64,000 bases of DNA from Microbispora bryophytorum (GCF_006874465.1 NZ_VIRL01000016.1:62001-126000), one strand, 5' to 3'. Shown: positions 8,595 to 16,954, counted from the stretch's first letter. Notes: a model not told the origin generated them from the sequence alone. Translations and numbers: made by a program.

Positions 8595-9466
8595 AGCGCA
8601 CGCTCCTTGATCGCCCCGGCGGTACGCGGGTCGAGCGCGTCGCGCAGCGTGTCGCCGAGGAAGTTGAACGCGAGGACGACCGTCAGGATCGCGAGCCCGG
8701 GGAACGTCGCGACCCACCAGCTGTCGAAGACGTCCACTCCGGCGGCGACCATCGCGCCCCACTCGGGCGACGGCGGTTTGGCGCCGAGCCCGAGGAACGA
8801 CAGGCCCGACAGCAGCAGCAGCGCGGTCCCGATGTCGAGGGTGGCGAGCACCAGGATGGGCCCGGTGACGTTCGGCAGCACGTCCACCCGCAGCGACCGC
8901 CAGGCGGAGAAGCCCAGCAGCCGGCCGCTCAGCACGAACTCCCGTTCCCGTACGCCGAGCACGAGGCCGCGGGTCACCCGGGCGTACGCCGGCCAGGCGA
9001 CGACGAGCACGGCGAGCACCGCGTTGCCGAGGCTCGCGCCGAGGGCGGCGGCGACGACCATCGCGAGGATGACGGTGGGGAAGGCGAACACGAGGTCGGC
9101 CAGACGCATGATCGTCTCGCCCACCCACCGGCCGAAATACCCGGCGCAGGCGCCGAGCAGGCCGCCGACCACCACCGACAGCGCCACGAGCAGCAGCGTG
9201 AGCGGGATGGACACCCGCGCGCCGTACATGATCCGGCTGAGGATGTCGCGGCCGAGCTGGTCGGTGCCGAGCCAGTGGCCCGGGCCGGGCGGCGCGAGCC
9301 GGGGCAGCTCCTGCGCCAGCGGGTCGTGCGGCGCGAGCAGCGGCGCGGCCAGCGCGACCACGATCCAGGCCAGCGCGACGACGGTGCCGACGACCGCCAG
9401 CGGCCGCCGCCACGCCTGCGGGAGCCGGCGTACGCGGCCGCGCCCGAACAGGCGGGCGCGCTTCAC
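8591..9466 (-). CDS. ABC transporter permease, DppC/OppC type
   Basis: This 291-aa integral membrane subunit belongs to a peptide-type importer. A first membrane helix (about 24-46) precedes the family's periplasmic motif HWLGTDQLGRDILSR. The BPD_transp_1 domain follows with five more helices and the EAA-type coupling loop near SGRLLGFSAWRSLRVDVLPN. The C-terminus contains NFLGDTLRDALDPR, the standard DppC ending. The GTG at 9466 overlaps the upstream permease stop by GTGA. Confidence 0.95.
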   Translation of the reverse strand: MKRARLFGRGRVRRLPQAWRRPLAVVGTVVALAWIVVALAAPLLAPHDPLAQELPRLAPPGPGHWLGTDQLGRDILSRIMYGARVSIPLTLLLVALSVVVGGLLGACAGYFGRWVGETIMRLADLVFAFPTVILAMVVAAALGASLGNAVLAVLVVAWPAYARVTRGLVLGVREREFVLSGRLLGFSAWRSLRVDVLPNVTGPILVLATLDIGTALLLLSGLSFLGLGAKPPSPEWGAMVAAGVDVFDSWWVATFPGLAILTVVLAFNFLGDTLRDALDPRTAGAIKERAL

Positions 9467-10488
9467 GAGACCCTCACCCTCGGGTCGATGACGCCGTACA
9501 GGACGTCGACGACCAGGTTGATGACGAGGTAGACCACGCCCACCACGAGACCGACGCCCATGACGGCGGGCAGGTCGAGGGTGGTGGCGCTCTTGTAGGC
9601 GTACTGGCCGACGCCCGGCCAGGCGAATACCGCCTCCACCAGCACGGTGCCGGACAGCAGGCTGCCGAACGCCAGGCCGGCGACGGTGATGACGGGCACC
9701 AGCGCCGGGCGCAGGACATACCGGAACAGCACCACGCGGCCGGGCAGGCCCTTGGCCCGGGCGGCGCGCACGTAGTCCTGCCCGAGCACCTCCAGCACCG
9801 CCGAGCGGGTGAACCGCGTCAGCAGGCCGATCGTGTAGAGGGCCAGCACGAGCGCCGGCGCGGCCAGGTGGCCGACGGCCGAGGAGAGCACGTCCCAGCG
9901 TCCCGACAGCAGGGCGTCGACCGTGTAGAGGCCCGTGACCTGCGGCGGCGGGGTCATGCCGGGATCGATGCGGCCGCTGCCCGGGGTGATCTGCAGCCGG
10001 AAGAAGAACACGTAGAACGCCACCAGCGCGAGCCAGAAGGTCGGCACCGAGATGCCGACGAGGCTCAGCACCCGCAGCACGTGGTCGGAGAGCCGGTCCC
10101 GGCGCAGCGCCGCGACCACCCCGAATCCGACGCCGAGGACCAGCGAGACGAGGATGGCGGCCCCGGCCAGCTCCAGAGTGGCCGGCACGGACTCGGCGAG
10201 GTCGTCCAGCACCGGGCGGTGGCTCTGCTGGCTCGTCCCGAGATCGCCGTGCAGCAGCCCTTCGAGGTGCATCAGGTACTGCTGCGGCAGCGGCCGGTCG
10301 AGGCCGTGGTCGGCGCGCCACTGGGCCACGATCGCCGGGTCGCCGACCGCCCGCTGGCCGAGGTTGGCCGCCACCGGGTCACCCGGCACCAGGTTGGTCA
10401 GCACGAACGTGATCAGCGTGATCCCGACCGTCAGCAGCAGCGCCGTGACGATCCGCCGCACCAGGAACCGGGCGAGCGGGCTGCGCAC
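9463..10488 (-). CDS. ABC transporter permease, DppB/OppB type
   Basis: This integral membrane subunit has six helices. The family start FLVRRIVTALLLTVGITLI, the LVPGDP motif and the coupling loop RAARAKGLPGRVVLFRYVLRPAL are clear, and it ends DVLYGVIDPRVR. The GTG at 10488 (341 aa) is preferred because GGGGAA lies about 8 nt upstream and it falls just after the binding-protein stop. An in-frame ATG at 10536 would give 357 aa but overlaps that gene by 26 bases and lacks a ribosome site. It is the first permease of the operon. Confidence 0.93.
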   Translation of the reverse strand: MRSPLARFLVRRIVTALLLTVGITLITFVLTNLVPGDPVAANLGQRAVGDPAIVAQWRADHGLDRPLPQQYLMHLEGLLHGDLGTSQQSHRPVLDDLAESVPATLELAGAAILVSLVLGVGFGVVAALRRDRLSDHVLRVLSLVGISVPTFWLALVAFYVFFFRLQITPGSGRIDPGMTPPPQVTGLYTVDALLSGRWDVLSSAVGHLAAPALVLALYTIGLLTRFTRSAVLEVLGQDYVRAARAKGLPGRVVLFRYVLRPALVPVITVAGLAFGSLLSGTVLVEAVFAWPGVGQYAYKSATTLDLPAVMGVGLVVGVVYLVINLVVDVLYGVIDPRVRVS

Positions 10489-10510
10489 CGCCCGGTTCCC
10501 CGTACGGCGT

Positions 10511-12106
10511 CTACTTGGCGCCGAGGCCGGCGACATCGATCGTCCACACGGGGTGGTACTCCACGCCGGTGACGGACGCCGCCGTCACGATGTTCTGGCC
10601 CGGCTGGATCAGCGGCATGAACGGACCGGTCGCGTTGAGCTTCTGCTGGAAGTCGGTGTACGCCTGCTTGCGGTCGTCGTCGGTCACCGTGGCGCCGGCC
10701 TTGTCGGCCGCGGCCTCGACGTCCTTGTCCGCGCCCGCCTTCCATCCGGACCGCAGGCCGACCAGCTTGCCCGGGGCGAACGACAGGTAGTTGCTGGGGT
10801 CGGGGAAGTCGGGGCCCCAGTACCACAGGCCCAGCTCCTCCTTGCCGTTGCGGTAGTTGTCCAGCGCGGTGGTGACCGGAGCGGGGGTCAGTTCGACCGT
10901 GATGCCGACCTCCTTGAGGTTGGCCTGGATGCGCTCGGCCAGCGGCTGGAAGGACAGGCCGTTCACGGTCAGCTCGCTGGGGAACTCCAGCTTGACCGTG
11001 GGGTCGCTCACGCCGCTTTCCGCCAGCGCCGCCTTGGCGCCCTCGACGTCACGCTTGGCCGCCTGGTCCGGCGGGAGCGCGCCGAGGAACATCGACGGGA
11101 TGATGCCCGACGCCTGCGTCGAGCCCTCGCCGGCCAGCTCCAGCAGGCCCGGGTAGTCGATGCCCTTGCGCACGGCCTCGACGAACTTGGGGTTGGAGGT
11201 GACCTTGCTGACGCCCGAGTCCTGGTTGGCCAGCAGGAAGAACACGTACGCCGAGGCGGTCCGCTTGACCTGCAGGCCACCGGAGATGCCGGCCACCTGG
11301 TCGCCGGACAGGTTCAGCGCCACCTGGCTGTCGCCACGCTGCACGTTGAGCTTCTGCGTGGCCGACTCGACGTTGCGAATGACCACCTTGTCGTAGTACG
11401 GCTTCTTCGCGCCCCAGTACTGCGCGTTCGCCTTCAGAACGACCTGGCTGCTGACGTTGAAGGACTCGATCGTGTACGGCCCGGAGCCCGCCGAGGCGGA
11501 GTTCAGGTACTGCTCGGCCTTGTCGTTCGGGTCGTTCGTCGCGCCGTTCTCCTTGGCGACCTTCGAGTTGAGGATGCCCAGGGCCGGGTTCGGCAGGATG
11601 TACGGCAGCGCCGGGTTCGGGGTCTTCGACGTCAGCGTGATGGTCGATTCGTCGGTCTTGGCGATCTCCACGCCGTCGAGCAGGAACGACGGCGTGCCCT
11701 TCATGTCGCGCACGCGGGTGAGGGAGAACACGACGTCGTCGGCCGTCACCGGTGAGCCGTCGGCGAACGTGGCGCCCTGCCGCAGCTTGAGCGTGAGCTT
11801 CTTGCCGTCGGACGACAGTTCGTACGACTCGGCGAGCGACGGCACCGGCTTGGTGACGTCGGAGCCCTCGAACGTGAGAAGGGTGTCGTAGGTCGCCTTG
11901 TCGACGATCAGGCCGGTCGGCTCGTAGGTCCGCCCCGGATCCGCCGTCTTCAGATCGAACGAGGTGTCGATCACGAGCGTCTTGCCCGCGGCGCCGCTCG
12001 GGGTGCTGCTGGACGAGCCGCCGCCGGAGCAGGCCGCGAGGGCGAGGGCGCCGGTGAGCACAACCGGGAGCAGGCCGGCCCTCACCGGCCACGAACGGGT
12101 CGTCAT
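10511..12106 (-). CDS. Peptide/opine-type ABC transporter substrate-binding lipoprotein (SBP family 5)
   Basis: The 531-aa exported receptor starts the operon. Residues 1-25 are a lipoprotein signal peptide with lipobox LALAAC, giving Cys26 as the acylated residue, followed by a Gly/Ser linker. The mature part is an SBP_bac_5 (DppA/OppA) protein with the family segments LAESYELSSDGKKLTLKLRQG and FADGSPVTADDVVFS. The WYWGPDFPDPSNYLSF motif near residue 440 belongs to the ligand pocket. The ATG is preceded by CGGAGGA with 6-nt spacing. It is divergent from the AsnC/Lrp gene. Substrate is likely a peptide or amino-acid derivative (inference). Confidence 0.95.
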   Translation of the reverse strand: MTTRSWPVRAGLLPVVLTGALALAACSGGGSSSSTPSGAAGKTLVIDTSFDLKTADPGRTYEPTGLIVDKATYDTLLTFEGSDVTKPVPSLAESYELSSDGKKLTLKLRQGATFADGSPVTADDVVFSLTRVRDMKGTPSFLLDGVEIAKTDESTITLTSKTPNPALPYILPNPALGILNSKVAKENGATNDPNDKAEQYLNSASAGSGPYTIESFNVSSQVVLKANAQYWGAKKPYYDKVVIRNVESATQKLNVQRGDSQVALNLSGDQVAGISGGLQVKRTASAYVFFLLANQDSGVSKVTSNPKFVEAVRKGIDYPGLLELAGEGSTQASGIIPSMFLGALPPDQAAKRDVEGAKAALAESGVSDPTVKLEFPSELTVNGLSFQPLAERIQANLKEVGITVELTPAPVTTALDNYRNGKEELGLWYWGPDFPDPSNYLSFAPGKLVGLRSGWKAGADKDVEAAADKAGATVTDDDRKQAYTDFQQKLNATGPFMPLIQPGQNIVTAASVTGVEYHPVWTIDVAGLGAK

Positions 12107-12125
12107 TATGTGTCCTCCGAAAGCA

Positions 12126-12189
12126 GGCCAACTCCTGGCCGTATGGACGTTTGGTCGCCGATCGTCCAGGATTGTCCGGCAGAAAGTCC
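12126..12189. promoter_or_regulatory. Candidate operator region between the ABC operon and the Lrp gene
   Basis: The 130-base divergent gap holds an inverted repeat GGCCA-ACTCC-TGGCC (12126-12140) and a second, TGGACG...CGTCCA (12144-12168). After these come GTCC blocks at 12165, 12174 and 12186, spaced 9-12 bases, roughly one helical turn. Lrp proteins bind several phased sites, so the adjacent Lrp product may act here (inference). Confidence 0.4.
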
Positions 12190-12236
12190 AGCTCGTGCGG
12201 CCAAGCCGAGACGAATCTCTCATGGGGGAATAAGCA

Positions 12237-12926
12237 GTGACCGAAACGTCAAGCAACTCGGGGTCCGGGGGCGGCGCCACTGGACGGATCGGCATCGGCC
12301 TGGAGATGGACGCCACCCATCTGAAGATCCTTGAGGTGCTCAGGGACAACGGGCGCGTGTCGGTGTCCGCCCTCGCCGAGCGGGTGGGGATCTCCCGGGC
12401 CAACGCCTACACGCGCTTCGAGGCGCTGCGCGCCGACGGCGTGATCAGGCGCTTCACCGCCGAGATCGACCACCAGCGGACCGGCCTCGGCATCGTCGCC
12501 CTGATCTTCGTGACCGTGCGCCAGCAGATGTGGCGGCAGTTCCGCGCCCAGCTCGCGCAGATGCCGGAGGTGGAGTACTGCGCCATCACCACCGGGCAGC
12601 ACGATGCCATGATCCAGGTGAGGATGGCCGACGTGGCCGAGGTGCACGCGATGGTGACCGAACGCCTGGCCAACATCCCGGCCGTCAAGGCCACCGAGAC
12701 CGTCTTCATCCTCGACGAGGTGCTCAGGCGGCCGTACGTGCTGCCGAGCGACCGGGACCGGGGCCGCGGCGCCCCGCGGCGTCCCGCCTCCTCGTCGGGG
12801 GCGTCCGCGTCCGTGTCTGCGTCCTCGTCCACGCCGGAGCCAGAGCAGGGGCAGGGGCTGCCGCTCGGCAAGATGCGTTTCGTCGGCGCGGCCGAGGGCC
12901 GCGCCGCGCTGCGCGATGCGACCTAG
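12237..12926 (+). CDS. AsnC/Lrp family transcriptional regulator
   Basis: This 229-aa regulator has an AsnC helix-turn-helix at residues 25-75 (SALAERVGISRANAYTRFEAL) and a RAM/ligand-binding domain at 85-155 (IVALIFVTVRQQ, HDAMIQVRM). About 60 residues of Ser/Ala/Pro/Arg-rich low complexity follow, which is unusual for the family (about 150 aa). An 18-residue Gly/Ser-rich N-terminus precedes the HTH. The GTG at 12237 has GGGGGAA 7 nt upstream. Its divergent position suggests that it controls the ABC/M24 operon in response to the imported compound or its breakdown product (inference). Confidence 0.92.
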   Translation: MTETSSNSGSGGGATGRIGIGLEMDATHLKILEVLRDNGRVSVSALAERVGISRANAYTRFEALRADGVIRRFTAEIDHQRTGLGIVALIFVTVRQQMWRQFRAQLAQMPEVEYCAITTGQHDAMIQVRMADVAEVHAMVTERLANIPAVKATETVFILDEVLRRPYVLPSDRDRGRGAPRRPASSSGASASVSASSSTPEPEQGQGLPLGKMRFVGAAEGRAALRDAT

Positions 12927-12936
12927 AAGGCACCGC

Positions 12937-13287
12937 TCAGGAGGGCACTTCGGCGCAGACGCTGATGTGGGTGGCGTCGTCGCCCTCGAACTGGAACTCC
13001 TCCACCAGGCGCAGCCGGCCGTCCTCGGCCGTCTCGATGCGGCTGGTGCTGCGGCCGCTCGCGCGCTCGCCGGTCTTCAGCAGGTGGACGTAGGACAGCT
13101 CGATGCGGTCGGCGTCCCGGGTGCCGACGAACCGCCCGTGGATGACGGTGTCGCCCGTGTAGTGCCCCCAGATGACGCCGCCCGACTCCTCGTACGCGAA
13201 CTCGGTAGGAGCGTCGGCGTCCACCGCGCTGGCGGTGGAGCTGATCATGACGAAGCGGCGGCCGTTGAGCAGGTCTGTGTCGTTCAC
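12937..13287 (-). CDS. Small beta-rich protein (family often mislabelled n-acetylglutamate synthase)
   Basis: The product is 116 aa, soluble and predicted to be mostly beta strands. The pattern LNGRRFVMISST...WGHYTGDTVIHGRFVGTRD...RIELSYVHLLKTGERASGRSTSRIE matches a common actinobacterial family usually named n-acetylglutamate synthase in databases. It has no GNAT motif, so that name is not supported. The GTG at 13287 is chosen by alignment with the family; its ribosome site is weak. A longer frame to 13323 exists. It converges on the AsnC/Lrp gene with a 10-base gap. Function is unknown. Confidence 0.75.
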   Translation of the reverse strand: MNDTDLLNGRRFVMISSTASAVDADAPTEFAYEESGGVIWGHYTGDTVIHGRFVGTRDADRIELSYVHLLKTGERASGRSTSRIETAEDGRLRLVEEFQFEGDDATHISVCAEVPS

Positions 13288-13414
13288 GAGTCCGCATCGT
13301 GCCGAACCGAACGAGATTCGCAACCCGCTCTGGACGTTCCGCTCACCGGACCCCGGCCGGGCGTGTGATCCGTCCAGATCACCCGCCGTGGCCGGGCCCG
13401 ATCCTGAACAGGTG

Positions 13415-14443
13415 TCAGCGGCCGACGATCTCGGTGAGGGCCGCGAGCGCCGCCCCGCGGGCGCCCGCCATGTCGAGGTCCTCGACCAGCGTCACCGTGG
13501 CCACCCGCCGCTGCTCCTCGCGCAGCAGGGTGTGCTCGCGGACCTTCTCCAGGAACCACTCGCGGAAGTGCGGGGCCGCCTCGACCACCCCGCCGCCCAG
13601 GAAATACGCGTCCGGGTCGCTGAAGTTGGCCGCGATGGTGAACAGCCTGCCGATGGCCATGGCCTGCTGCTCGAAGACCTTGAGCGCGAGCGGGTCGCCG
13701 TTCTCGCCGTAGCCGCGCAGCAGCTTGGCGGCCTTCCCGACCTGCTCGACCCCGTGGAGCTCGTGGCCGGGAAAGCGGGTCAGCCAGTAGGGCAGCAGGT
13801 TCTTCTCGATGCCGGTCAGCGAGGCGACGCTCTCGGCGTCACCGAGGAAGCCGCAGTTGCACTCGGGCAGCGGCTGGCCGTCCTCCAGCAGGCCCTGCAG
13901 GGGGATGTGGACGTGCCCGAGCTCGCCGGCCATCCCGGCGGCGCCCTTCACCACGTGCCCCGACTGGATGACGCCGCCGCCGAGGCCGGTGCCGACGATC
14001 GCCGAGACGGACGAGTGCTGCCAGGCGTCCGGCCCGAAGCGTACGTGGTGGGAGTAGAGCGCCGCGGCGTTGCCGTCGTTGTTGTAGACGACCGGCAGCC
14101 CCAGCCGGGACTCCAGGGCGCCGCGGAAATCGAAGCCGAACCAGCCGGGATCGACGAAGTTGGTCGCGCCCTTCGAGGAGATCACACCGTCGGCGCTGGC
14201 CGGGCCGGGGGTGTCCAGGCCCACCGCGCGTACGGTGGATCGCGGTGTGCCGGTCAGCTCCAGCACGTTGTCGAGGGCGAGCAGAAGCTGCTCGACCGCG
14301 ACCTCGGGACCTTCCCGTACGAGGCTGGGGGTCTCGACCAGCCGGTCCACGAGGAATCGCCCTGAGGCGTCGAGAACGGTCGCGTTGTTGCTTGTGCCGC
14401 CGTTGTCGAGCCCGACGACGACCCAGGACCCTGCATCTGCCAT
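13415..14443 (-). CDS. ROK family sugar kinase/ATPase
   Basis: This 342-aa cytosolic protein has the ROK/hexokinase actin-like fold. Phosphate-1 is GLDNGGTSNNATVLD (family: DIGGTK), the catalytic Asp is in VVYNNDGNAAALYSH, and phosphate-2 is IVGTGLGGGVIQSG. It has no N-terminal HTH, so it is a kinase and not a repressor. The zinc motif is altered: ECNCGFLGDAES has Asp where ROK kinases carry the third Cys (CxCGxxGCxE). The ATG follows AAAGGA. It may phosphorylate glucose or an amino sugar; this is not determinable from sequence. Confidence 0.85.
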   Translation of the reverse strand: MADAGSWVVVGLDNGGTSNNATVLDASGRFLVDRLVETPSLVREGPEVAVEQLLLALDNVLELTGTPRSTVRAVGLDTPGPASADGVISSKGATNFVDPGWFGFDFRGALESRLGLPVVYNNDGNAAALYSHHVRFGPDAWQHSSVSAIVGTGLGGGVIQSGHVVKGAAGMAGELGHVHIPLQGLLEDGQPLPECNCGFLGDAESVASLTGIEKNLLPYWLTRFPGHELHGVEQVGKAAKLLRGYGENGDPLALKVFEQQAMAIGRLFTIAANFSDPDAYFLGGGVVEAAPHFREWFLEKVREHTLLREEQRRVATVTLVEDLDMAGARGAALAALTEIVGR

Positions 14444-14905
14444 TGGGGGTTTGTCCTTTGCGTTCGCGCGTGTCAGTGCGAAGACTACGAGAGCCGGGCG
14501 CTTGGGGGCACCGGCCGGGACTTCACGGGCAGGGCGCGTGCCGTGCCCGGGGGCGTAGGCGCCCTGGCGTGAGGGCACGCCCGGCCGCCCACGGTGAAAG
14601 ATTCAGTTCGCCCCGTCGCCCGCGCCCGGCCGTCCGCGGCCCATGTGGTGCCCGTGAGCTGCGCGGGCGTCGTCACCGCTCGGGCGGCGCCGGCCCGGGA
14701 GCGACGGCGTCCGTTGACCGGTTCCGCGACCCGGAGAAAACATCTGCGTCCGGGGGCCGCAGCGTCGCGACCCATCTGTCCCAGTGGCCGCGGCCCCGAG
14801 CGGGAGCGCCTGACCTCGCCTGTCCGTGATCGTTTCGGGAGGAGGGCGGGACGCGCGAGCCGGGTGGCGTGCCGAACGAGCAGATGCGCAGAAATCGAGG
14901 TACGC
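14444..14905. other. Long divergent intergenic region
   Basis: These 462 bases separate the ROK gene from the secreted Cip1-like gene. Open frames cross it but none has a ribosome site. A short hairpin, GGCGTG-AGGG-CACGCC, lies at 14566-14581. Two GGGAGCG half-sites near 14697 and 14801 recall the CebR/CelR box but neither is complete. I expect the promoters of both genes here. Confidence 0.45.
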
Positions 14906-16237
14906 ATGAAGCAGTTCCGTCCCGTCCGAGGGCAGCGCCTCGCCGCCCGCGGTTTTCCGCGCTCTCCGGTGGCGCGCCTGGTCGCGGCCCTGGCCGCGCT
15001 GGTCGCCGGCCTCGTGGTCGTGCTGGTGCCCGGCCCCGCAAGCGCGGCTCCCGTCTGCAAGGTGGACTACACGATCAACCAGTGGCCGGGCGGCTTCACC
15101 GCTTCGGTGCGGCTCACCAACCTCGGCTCGGCGGTCAGCGCATGGACGCTGCGCTGGACGGCGGACAACGGCCAGCAGATCACCAACGCCTGGAGCGCCC
15201 AGGTCAGCCAGTCGGGCACGAGCGTGACCGCGACCAACGTCAGCTGGAACGGCTCGCTGGCCACGGGCGGCGCCGCCGACTTCGGGTTCCAGGGCACCTG
15301 GTCGGGCAGCCTCACGACGCCGTCGGACTGGTCGCTGAACGGCGTGCCGTGCGGCGGCACCTCCTCCCCCTCGCCCTCGCCGTCTCCGTCTCCGTCCCCC
15401 TCGCCGTCCCCGTCTCGTTCACCGTCCCCGTCTCCCTCGCCGACCGTGGACCACTCGCCGTCCCCGTCCCCGTCCCCGTCTCCGTCCCCCTCGCCGTCTC
15501 CGTCCCCGTCTCCCTCGCCCAGTCCTTCGGTGACGCCCTCGCCCTCCGGCTGCTCCGGGAGCGGCCTGGTCGTCTGCTCCGGCTTCGAGGACCAGTCGGG
15601 TACGCCTTCGGGTGAGTGGCAGGTGACCACCCCGAACTGCTCGGGCACCGGCACCGCCACGATCGACACCGCCACCGTGCACAGCGGCGGCAGGTCGCTG
15701 CGGATCAACGGCGGCGGCAACTACTGCAACCACATCTTCGCCGCGAGCACCAAGAACGTGTCCGGCGTCTCGCCCGTGGTCTACGGACGCATGTGGATGC
15801 GGCACACGACCGCGCTCCCGACGGGCCACGTCGCGATGATCACGATGTCGGACTCCAGGGACGGCGGCAAGGACCTGCGCATCGGCGGCCAGAACGGCGC
15901 GCTGCAGTGGAACCGGGAGTCCGACGACGCCACGCTGCCCGAGCAGAGCCCCTCCGGCGTCGCGCTGAGCACCCCGCTCCCCGTCAACCGCTGGGTCTGC
16001 GTGCGCTTCCAGATCGACACCACGCAGCAGGCCATGCGTACGTACCTGGACGACCAGGAGGTCGCCGGCCTGCGGGTGGACGGCACGCCGACCACCGACG
16101 TGGACTCCCAGTGGCTGCGCCGCTCCACCGCGCCGCGGCCCACGACGTTCCGCCTCGGCTGGGAGAGCTACGGCAGCGACTCGGACACCATCTGGTACGA
16201 CGACGTGGCACTGGGGTCGAGCCCGATCGGCTGCTGA
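14906..16237 (+). CDS. Secreted CBM2 - Ser/Pro linker - Cip1-like protein
   Basis: This 443-aa exported protein has a signal peptide to about residue 48 (ASA-A cleavage), a family-2 cellulose-binding module (50-150, with Trp60, Trp80 and Trp142 and a Cys51-Cys149 pair) and a Pro-Ser repeat linker (151-216). The C-terminal domain (217-443) closely follows the Trichoderma Cip1 core from memory (GGKDLRIGGQ..., NRESDDATLP, SNTIWYDD-like end). Cip1 is a cellulose-induced jelly-roll protein, reported to resemble polysaccharide lyases. The ATG at 14906 has CGAGG 6 nt upstream; an upstream in-frame extension lacks signal features. It probably acts on plant cell wall. Confidence 0.88.
   Translation: MKQFRPVRGQRLAARGFPRSPVARLVAALAALVAGLVVVLVPGPASAAPVCKVDYTINQWPGGFTASVRLTNLGSAVSAWTLRWTADNGQQITNAWSAQVSQSGTSVTATNVSWNGSLATGGAADFGFQGTWSGSLTTPSDWSLNGVPCGGTSSPSPSPSPSPSPSPSPSRSPSPSPSPTVDHSPSPSPSPSPSPSPSPSPSPSPSPSVTPSPSGCSGSGLVVCSGFEDQSGTPSGEWQVTTPNCSGTGTATIDTATVHSGGRSLRINGGGNYCNHIFAASTKNVSGVSPVVYGRMWMRHTTALPTGHVAMITMSDSRDGGKDLRIGGQNGALQWNRESDDATLPEQSPSGVALSTPLPVNRWVCVRFQIDTTQQAMRTYLDDQEVAGLRVDGTPTTDVDSQWLRRSTAPRPTTFRLGWESYGSDSDTIWYDDVALGSSPIGC
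15362..15545. repeat. Ser-Pro codon repeat encoding the linker
   Basis: About 180 bases are built from 6-bp units of the type TCGCCG, TCTCCG or TCCCCG in frame, encoding (Ser-Pro)n between CBM2 and the Cip1-like domain. The unit is interrupted once by VDHS codons. A similar array occurs in the GH3 gene. Confidence 0.9.
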
Positions 16238-16311
16238 TCAGCGCGCCCCAGGGGTAAGTAGCCGGGTGTCCGCCAAGTGCGGTCAGGCTCGACCGAGGTC
16301 CCGTTTCGTCC

Positions 16312-16343
16312 GGCGCCCGGCCTCCTAGAGGAGGCCGGGCGCC
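16312..16343. terminator. Perfect 15-bp hairpin between the Cip1-like and hemerythrin genes
   Basis: GGCGCCCGGCCTCCT and its exact complement are separated by only two bases. The 3' arm ends 20 bases before the hemerythrin ATG, ahead of its AGGGGAGAGG ribosome site. It lies 75 bases after the Cip1-like stop. There is no T tract. It could end the upstream transcript or form part of the hemerythrin leader. Confidence 0.6.
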
Positions 16344-16363
16344 GTATCCGAGGGGAGAGGGAC

Positions 16364-16945
16364 ATGACCGACGTGCAGCACCCGGTGCCCGAACTGATGA
16401 AGGAAGGCGACGTCGTCGACCTGCTCATCCACCAGCACTCGCTGATCAGGGACATGTTCGACGAGGTGGAGCACGCCGCGCCGGGCACGCGCCACGAGCC
16501 GTTCCGGCAGCTGGTGCGCATGCTGGCCGTCCACGAGACGGCCGAGGAGGAGATCGTCCACCCCTACACCCGGCTGCGGGTGGACGGGGGAGCGGGCGTG
16601 GTGGCCGACCGGCTCAAGGAGGAGCGCGAGGCCAAGAAGATGCTCCGCACGCTGAACGCGATGGGCCCGGAACACCCCGGCTTCATGGCCGAACTGGACA
16701 AGCTGCGGATGGCCGTGCTCACGCACGCGCGGGCCGAGGAACGCTACGAGTTCACCAGGCTCCGGGCCGAGACGACGGCGGCCGAGCGGCGGGCGATGGC
16801 GCTCGGCGTCCGGGCCGCCCTGGCGATGGCCCCGACCCGTCCGCACCCCGGAGTGGAGTCGATGACGAGGAACCTGCTGCTGGGCCCGCCCGCGGCGATC
16901 ATGGATCGGGCGCGCGACCTGATCCGGCAGACGCTGCGCAGGTAG
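16364..16945 (+). CDS. Hemerythrin/HHE cation-binding domain protein
   Basis: This 193-aa cytosolic helical-bundle protein carries HHE-type iron ligands: HQHSLIRDMFDEVE near residue 24, HETAEEEIVHP near residue 59 and HARAEERYEF near residue 125. Such proteins bind a di-iron centre and respond to oxygen, NO or reactive species. The C-terminal 50 residues are a basic extension. The ATG follows AGGGGAGAGG. It converges on the ferritin-like gene, which also carries iron-ligand motifs. Confidence 0.88.
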   Translation: MTDVQHPVPELMKEGDVVDLLIHQHSLIRDMFDEVEHAAPGTRHEPFRQLVRMLAVHETAEEEIVHPYTRLRVDGGAGVVADRLKEEREAKKMLRTLNAMGPEHPGFMAELDKLRMAVLTHARAEERYEFTRLRAETTAAERRAMALGVRAALAMAPTRPHPGVESMTRNLLLGPPAAIMDRARDLIRQTLRR

Positions 16946-16954
16946 AAGTCTGAT

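Noticed and set aside
10489..10536. Longer N-terminus of the DppB-type permease from ATG 10536
   Set aside because: It overlaps the lipoprotein gene and lacks a ribosome site; GTG 10488 has one.
14690..14810. CebR/CelR operator for the Cip1-like gene
   Set aside because: Only half-sites of the 14-bp palindrome are found.
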